DNA from: Fibrobacterota bacterium
Lineage (GTDB): Bacteria; Fibrobacterota; Chitinivibrionia; Chitinivibrionales; Chitinispirillaceae
Reading direction: 5' to 3'
Assembly: GCA_023436145.1 (NCBI GenBank)
Contig: JAEZKP010000005.1
Span: forward strand, 1-48,206
DNA: 48,206 bases
This document shows, piece after piece, positions 45,301-48,206 of this stretch. Both the position numbers and the translations under genes were made by a program. Positions within the stretch are counted from its first letter, which is position 1, and each line of letters starts with the position of its first letter. The notes under the pieces are model-generated. The model did no database searches. It was not told where the DNA came from and was given only the letters and a program-made list of their open reading frames with translations.

Positions 45301-46479
45301 GAGGACCGGATGGCGATAGTGCTGCAGAAATTAGTAGGCTCAAAACATGGTGACTATTACTATCCACAGATAAGTGGTGTTGCCGGTTCCTATAATTTTT
45401 ATCCTGTGGGCCACATGAAAGCAGAAGATGGATTTGCGGTGATGGCGTTTGGATTGGGCTTTTATGTTGTTGAAGGAAGGGGAGGACAACGGTATTCACC
45501 AGCCTATCCGGAACTGTATTTTGGTTCCATAAAAGACCTGGTAAAGGGATCTCAGACTCAATTCTATGCAGTAAATCTTAAGCGAGACATTCTTGATTTC
45601 AATCAGCATGGTGAAAAAGCAGGTCTGGATCTTCTGGATATCGAAGTAGCCGAAAATAATGGGACTCTCAACCACTGTGCATCGGTTTATGATTACACTA
45701 ATGACCGGATTACTCCTGATCTGAGTTTACCAGGTCCCAGAATCATAGATTTTGCGGATATTTTAAAATATGGCTATTTACCACTGGCACAAACAGTAAA
45801 AAACGTCATTGAAAAGCTCTCTTCCTATATGGGAACACCGGTTGAAATAGAATTTGCAGTAAATAACTGCAACCGTTACGATTCAACACCGGTTTTCAAT
45901 CTTTTACAGGTCAGACCTCTTAGCGGTGAGCAGCTGGGACATGAGGTAAATATCGATACCATTGACAGACAATATTGTCTTCTCTATTCTCAAAATTCTC
46001 TTGGCAATGGTAAAATAGACACCTTAACCGATGTGATAATAATAAAAACTGAAAATTTCAACCCGAGCAAAACAGATGAAATGGTCAATGAGGTTGACTA
46101 TCTTAACCGGTTGCAGATAGCAGACAAGCGAAGCTATATTATTATAGGCCCGGGTAGGTGGGGTACAAGAGATAAAAGTCTTGGGATCCCTGTCAGCTGG
46201 TCTCAGATCTGTAATGCCAAGATAGTAGTTGAAATCGGCATGAATAATTTTCCGCTGGATGCCTCACTTGGTTCCCATTTTTTCCATAATATCACGGTTA
46301 TGAAGACCGGTTACATAGCCATAACCAATACCGGAAAAGATGAATTTATAAACTGGGATGCTTTCAGAAGCATGGATTGTATAATAGATCTGAAATATTT
46401 CAAATTGCTGAGAAGCAGCAGACCATTAAGTGTCCAGCTTGATGGCAGAAGGAAACAGGCCTTAATCTCCAGAGAATGA
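42352..46479 (+). CDS. Multidomain signalling protein: GAF-like x3, receiver-like x2, PEP-synthase-type ATP-grasp
   Basis: The 1,375-residue protein is soluble. Residues about 15-135, 145-262 and 272-390 are three GAF-like modules; the last two share GPFLKEER followed by NIA. Residues 430-570 resemble a degenerate receiver (VMVVSSVQDAY, DIVFIIAFSPF, lacking acceptor Asp). Residues 573-710 are a more canonical receiver: VLLVDDSPEYY, FSDVEF with the likely Asp near 643, FLYKGSP with the Lys. Residues about 800-1200 are a PEP/pyruvate-binding ATP-grasp domain with TGSLGGKGRNIAF (near 824), AVRSSSLLEDS (near 916) and LLQVRPLSG. The C-terminal end holds IIIGPGRWGTRDKSLGIP. There is no phosphohistidine swivel domain or PEP barrel, so it is not a PEP synthase. 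A regulator using ATP or phosphoryl relay is inferred. It is 1 nt from a LuxR-type regulator. Confidence 0.85.
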   Translation: MNSNQQSEGLERQKKYQAIAEIAGLLHSRLSAEELCQSICRIINQALRYPQTTIVRMQLGESHFSTSGNNGTPWNISRSFTTPESLSGFIEICYLSEKQWTEDSANLKDYRSFLDKIAILISGSITRDDLEQILLENIERNKELSGLDRVNQILRKNDTIEVLLQEICQVLPASWKYPESACVRLTYNHSIFISNNFKSTPWMQTQSFSVPGGAEGCVEVYYTKEFPQEDEGPFLKEERYFLNNIAHLLSVALGCKIHEQLIYQNRERLKELMAINRTTAIIMKGKPIHDTLQSICNILPDSWQFPQHAAAKIIFEDHEYVSREFDITPYVQREQFVTIDNQSGTVEIYYLRELPYYAEGPFLKEERELLCNIARLIAHYINNQKGRRILSSAVHKQPAKNSHPKGGINEPSVENNLFSNIKPRKAGYTLRNVMVVSSVQDAYLLAVESYNHDHLTDPFYQNNIWNTPQVTFLSSADDAEVQLNNDHFDIVFIIAFSPFHDITDIYKSLKSKHTETQFFLVTKSPEQISMLQSFLFREGQYKTSLFTYEDHPDFIINLCKLYEDSVNCDQVMAPTVLLVDDSPEYYTQIILDFYSTVFKRLRTRSTPDKRAVITRMRMLLTCNYEDSVHTALVHSKSLVAVFSDVEFRKNGSLYSNAGFELYDIVNEYSPDTKYILHSTEQSFAEKANQKEIDFLYKGSPLFYKNLCDHIGYLHYFHLDSETENRRTFDNFEAFRDYSGELNPSLINELTRNPRFLNWLKIQGHFDSVTKLTGTDFSSLSFAESHNRFYNLLNSAGEDDFYPPIVQYGAKGSISDKVITTVSTGSLGGKGRNIAFLHSLTSYKSIFSSDTTMQTAIPLTLIIRSDEYERILENEKILKVIASNDFNAIQEAFDAIELANETVDALKRFVETINTPLAVRSSSLLEDSIYRPFAGTFETYIIPNSHPDPSERLRQLLLAVKRIYASPFKPQAQLYFSHTGKRAEEDRMAIVLQKLVGSKHGDYYYPQISGVAGSYNFYPVGHMKAEDGFAVMAFGLGFYVVEGRGGQRYSPAYPELYFGSIKDLVKGSQTQFYAVNLKRDILDFNQHGEKAGLDLLDIEVAENNGTLNHCASVYDYTNDRITPDLSLPGPRIIDFADILKYGYLPLAQTVKNVIEKLSSYMGTPVEIEFAVNNCNRYDSTPVFNLLQVRPLSGEQLGHEVNIDTIDRQYCLLYSQNSLGNGKIDTLTDVIIIKTENFNPSKTDEMVNEVDYLNRLQIADKRSYIIIGPGRWGTRDKSLGIPVSWSQICNAKIVVEIGMNNFPLDASLGSHFFHNITVMKTGYIAITNTGKDEFINWDAFRSMDCIIDLKYFKLLRSSRPLSVQLDGRRKQALISRE

Positions 46480-46480
46480 T

Positions 46481-47143
46481 ATGGGAACAATTGAAGTAGC
46501 TATTTTTTCAGAACATAAAACGCTGGTGTCTGAAGGTCTGAATTCAACGCTTCAGCAAATAAGCGAAGTCAAATTATACGATATCGATTTCAAGGACCCA
46601 CTGCTGCACACCACCATAAAAAAGAATGCCCTGAAAATCATTTTCTTTGTGGTAAAATCTCTTGACGATGACCAATATAACGAAATTATCGAAATTAACA
46701 GAAGATCACCTGCAGTGAGCATTCTGATAATTTCCATGCAAATCACCCGGGATTCTATCTTTAAAGGAATAAGATGTGGTGCTCAGGGATTTATCTCAGC
46801 CGATGCATCACCACAGGAGATCCGGGAAGCAATTTTCACTGTCCGTAATGGTCACGATTTCTACTCAGCTGCAATCACCAGCCTCTTAGTAAGCAACTAC
46901 ACCGATTTAATCAGAAATGAGCAATCCCCTAAAATAAAAAACGTGGACAAGTTATCCAAAAGAGAGCTGGAAATCCTGTCCTTATGGGGTGAAGGTCTAC
47001 AAAACAGCGAAATAGCAGCAAAACTTTTTATAAGCATTCGTACAGTAGAAACCCATAAAAATAATATCATGCAGAAACTGGGAATGCACACCACTGTCGA
47101 TCTGATTAAATTTGCAATACGAAATAATCTGATAAAAATATAA
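46481..47143 (+). CDS. LuxR-type DNA-binding regulator with a degenerate receiver domain
   Basis: The 220-residue protein has a NarL/FixJ layout: receiver 1-125 and HTH about 155-215 (LSKRELEILSLWGEGLQNSE, TVETHKNNIMQKLGM). The receiver lacks the chemistry: the first-strand acidic pair is Ser-Glu (AIFSEHKTLVSEGL), the phospho-Asp position is Val (IIFFVVKSLDDD), and the conserved Lys is Ala (GFISADASPQEIREA). It should therefore bind a partner or ligand rather than be phosphorylated. Starts 1 nt after the multidomain signalling gene, so it is probably its output. Confidence 0.9.
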   Translation: MGTIEVAIFSEHKTLVSEGLNSTLQQISEVKLYDIDFKDPLLHTTIKKNALKIIFFVVKSLDDDQYNEIIEINRRSPAVSILIISMQITRDSIFKGIRCGAQGFISADASPQEIREAIFTVRNGHDFYSAAITSLLVSNYTDLIRNEQSPKIKNVDKLSKRELEILSLWGEGLQNSEIAAKLFISIRTVETHKNNIMQKLGMHTTVDLIKFAIRNNLIKI

Positions 47144-47255
47144 AGAATGGATGCAAGATTTCAGGAATAATTAATTGAGAATCGGTAGTAAATGGAAATT
47201 GTAAGGATTTCCTATGCACTGAAAACCGGGAAAATCCGGCAAGCTCTGAAGGAGA

Positions 47256-47303
47256 TTCCCCGGAGGTGAAATCATTCTCTGTAAAGAATTCACCTCTGGG
47301 GAA
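47256..47303 (+). repeat. REP-like palindrome, copy 1
   Basis: TTCCCCGGAGGTGAA (47256-47270) is matched by TTCACCTCTGGGGAA (47289-47303), with one mismatch, around ATCATTCTCTGTAAAGAA. The same arms and loop recur about 500 bp downstream. Confidence 0.85.
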
Positions 47304-47764
47304 AAGCCGCTTCGGATTGTAGTGTGCCTGCAGAGTTGGGTTTTCAGAAGGTTGCCAAAGCGATATCGAAACAGTATTTAAAGAATTCAAGGAAAGTGGA
47401 AGATTGATGGGAAACCGGTGCTTCAGAGATCACTGTTGTATTTGAGAATCTCTCAAATAGGAAACAGCATAAATAACATCTATTCCTGTTGTTTTCACTA
47501 AAAAAAGCTGAATGCAATAGAATTTTCCTGCATAATATTTGTGAAATCTGCATTGAGAAACCAGTAAATTTTTGCGCTAATCATGAATTTCTTCAATTCA
47601 TCTATCCCGTACTTTAATTCAATTGGATCTTACTCATGCGCCTCCAGATAATGCTGCGGCGGCCTTTTTAACTGCTTGCCCCAACTCACAATATCAGCAG
47701 AGTAGATTCAGAAGTAAAGTCCATGTGAAATCAATCTTCTGCGCCAGCTCGGCATTCCTCCAGA

Positions 47765-47812
47765 TTCCCCGGAGATGATTTCCTTCTCTGTAAAGAATTC
47801 ACCTCCGGGGAA
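47765..47812 (+). repeat. REP-like palindrome, copy 2
   Basis: TTCCCCGGAGATGATT and TTCACCTCCGGGGAA (47798-47812) flank TTCTCTGTAAAGAA. The right arm and loop are nearly identical to copy 1, while the left arm has drifted. Confidence 0.85.
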
Positions 47813-48027
47813 ATAAAGAAGAACGCAGAGTGGAGCGTTTTTCGAACTATACCAGTTTCCATGTAAAATTTCCATCATTATGGGTTTCTTTTCCTGTAAC
47901 TCTTGGTGGACAGGCCTTTAAATATCAAAATGCAGAAAAATATACAATAATTAATTTGCTCTATACTTTAAGTAGATCTGTTTGGTGGCGGAAAATCTGT
48001 TTCGTGTTTTTCTGTCTTAAAAAAGAG

Positions 48028-48206
48028 TTATGTAAATTCTGCATTTACCATGTTTATAAAAAATTCCTTACACTCTATACTCTCAAACCTGCTTATCATC
48101 CTGGATACCGCAGATTCGGTTACATTCAAATGCCTGGCCATCTGTGCTCCCGAAAAATCAAAGCGGAACTTACCAGTATATGCAAAGAGCTCCCTTGCAG
48201 TAGACT
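48028..48206 (-). CDS. C-terminus of a probable REP-associated tyrosine transposase (partial)
   Basis: The minus strand is open from the window edge to a TAA at 48028 and gives 58 residues. The stretch FDFSGAQMARHLNVTESAVS-RMISRFE is a helix-turn-helix like the tail of REP-associated Y1 transposases ('SGAEVARYLGVTxSAVSRM'). The catalytic HUH/Tyr part is outside the window. Two REP-like palindromes close by agree with this. A plain DNA-binding protein with the same HTH is the alternative. Confidence 0.5.
   Translation of the reverse strand, partial: STARELFAYTGKFRFDFSGAQMARHLNVTESAVSRMISRFESIECKEFFINMVNAEFT

Larger units (their letters stand above)
47144..48027. other. Long intergenic region with REP-like elements
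   Basis: About 880 bp between the LuxR-type gene and the partial transposase. Apart from the two palindromes I see no gene with a supported start. A minus-strand run CPPRVTGKETHNDGNFTWKL near 47865-47925 is open only 25 codons and may be a coding relict. Confidence 0.5.

Noticed and set aside
47865..47940. Short minus-strand coding-like run
   Set aside because: Only about 25 codons bounded by stops with no start site. Kept only as a possible relict.

Overview
The window looks like a chromosomal segment of a Fibrobacterota-type bacterium (Chitinivibrionia/Chitinispirillum-like is my best guess). The grounds are a 2.2-kDa-scale gene model of about 2,194 residues that opens with a fibro-slime domain, a Gld-like ABC/DUF4340 transport cluster, an Hc1-like mini-histone and a complete Rnf operon. 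Taxonomy is inferred from gene content only.

Left part (1-12,250) is an accessory, defence-rich island. It holds the end of hsdM, a frameshifted hsdS with two near-duplicate target recognition domains, a GxxExxY protein and hsdR (type I restriction-modification). These are punctuated by copies of an 'AATCCTGTAATC'-type intergenic repeat. Then come a uracil-DNA-glycosylase-like protein, a DHH-family phosphoesterase directly followed by a dGTPase and a small unknown protein, a decayed Mrr_N-type restriction gene, a secreted DUF4412-like protein and a HEPN-domain protein with an unknown upstream partner. The island ends at the 3' side of a tRNA-Arg(CCT) gene, a classic integration point.

Middle part (12,500-25,500): a short ThiF on the minus strand, the giant fibro-slime surface protein with four roughly 330-residue repeats, metF, a previously easy-to-miss 37-residue lysine-rich protein, an ankyrin-repeat protein, a DUF1848 protein divergent from a B12-type radical SAM enzyme, a 23-bp tandem repeat and a DUF4416 protein.

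Core-like right part (25,700-42,100): rnfCDGEAB (ion-translocating ferredoxin:NAD oxidoreductase), a small cysteine-rich protein behind a near-consensus sigma70 promoter, a LysM lytic transglycosylase translationally coupled to sppA, the Hc1-like protein, a four-gene ABC export cluster (GldA/GldF/GldG-like plus DUF4340), guanine deaminase, and an uncharacterised protein with an internal repeat.

Right end (42,350-48,206): a 1,375-residue signalling protein joining three GAF-like modules, two receiver-like domains and a PEP-synthase-type ATP-grasp domain, paired 1 nt apart with a LuxR-type regulator whose receiver has lost its phosphorylation residues. The window closes with two REP-like palindromes and the C-terminus of what looks like a REP-associated transposase. 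The most promising undescribed systems are the DHH phosphoesterase-dGTPase-small protein cassette, and the GAF3-REC2-ATP-grasp/pseudo-receiver pair.
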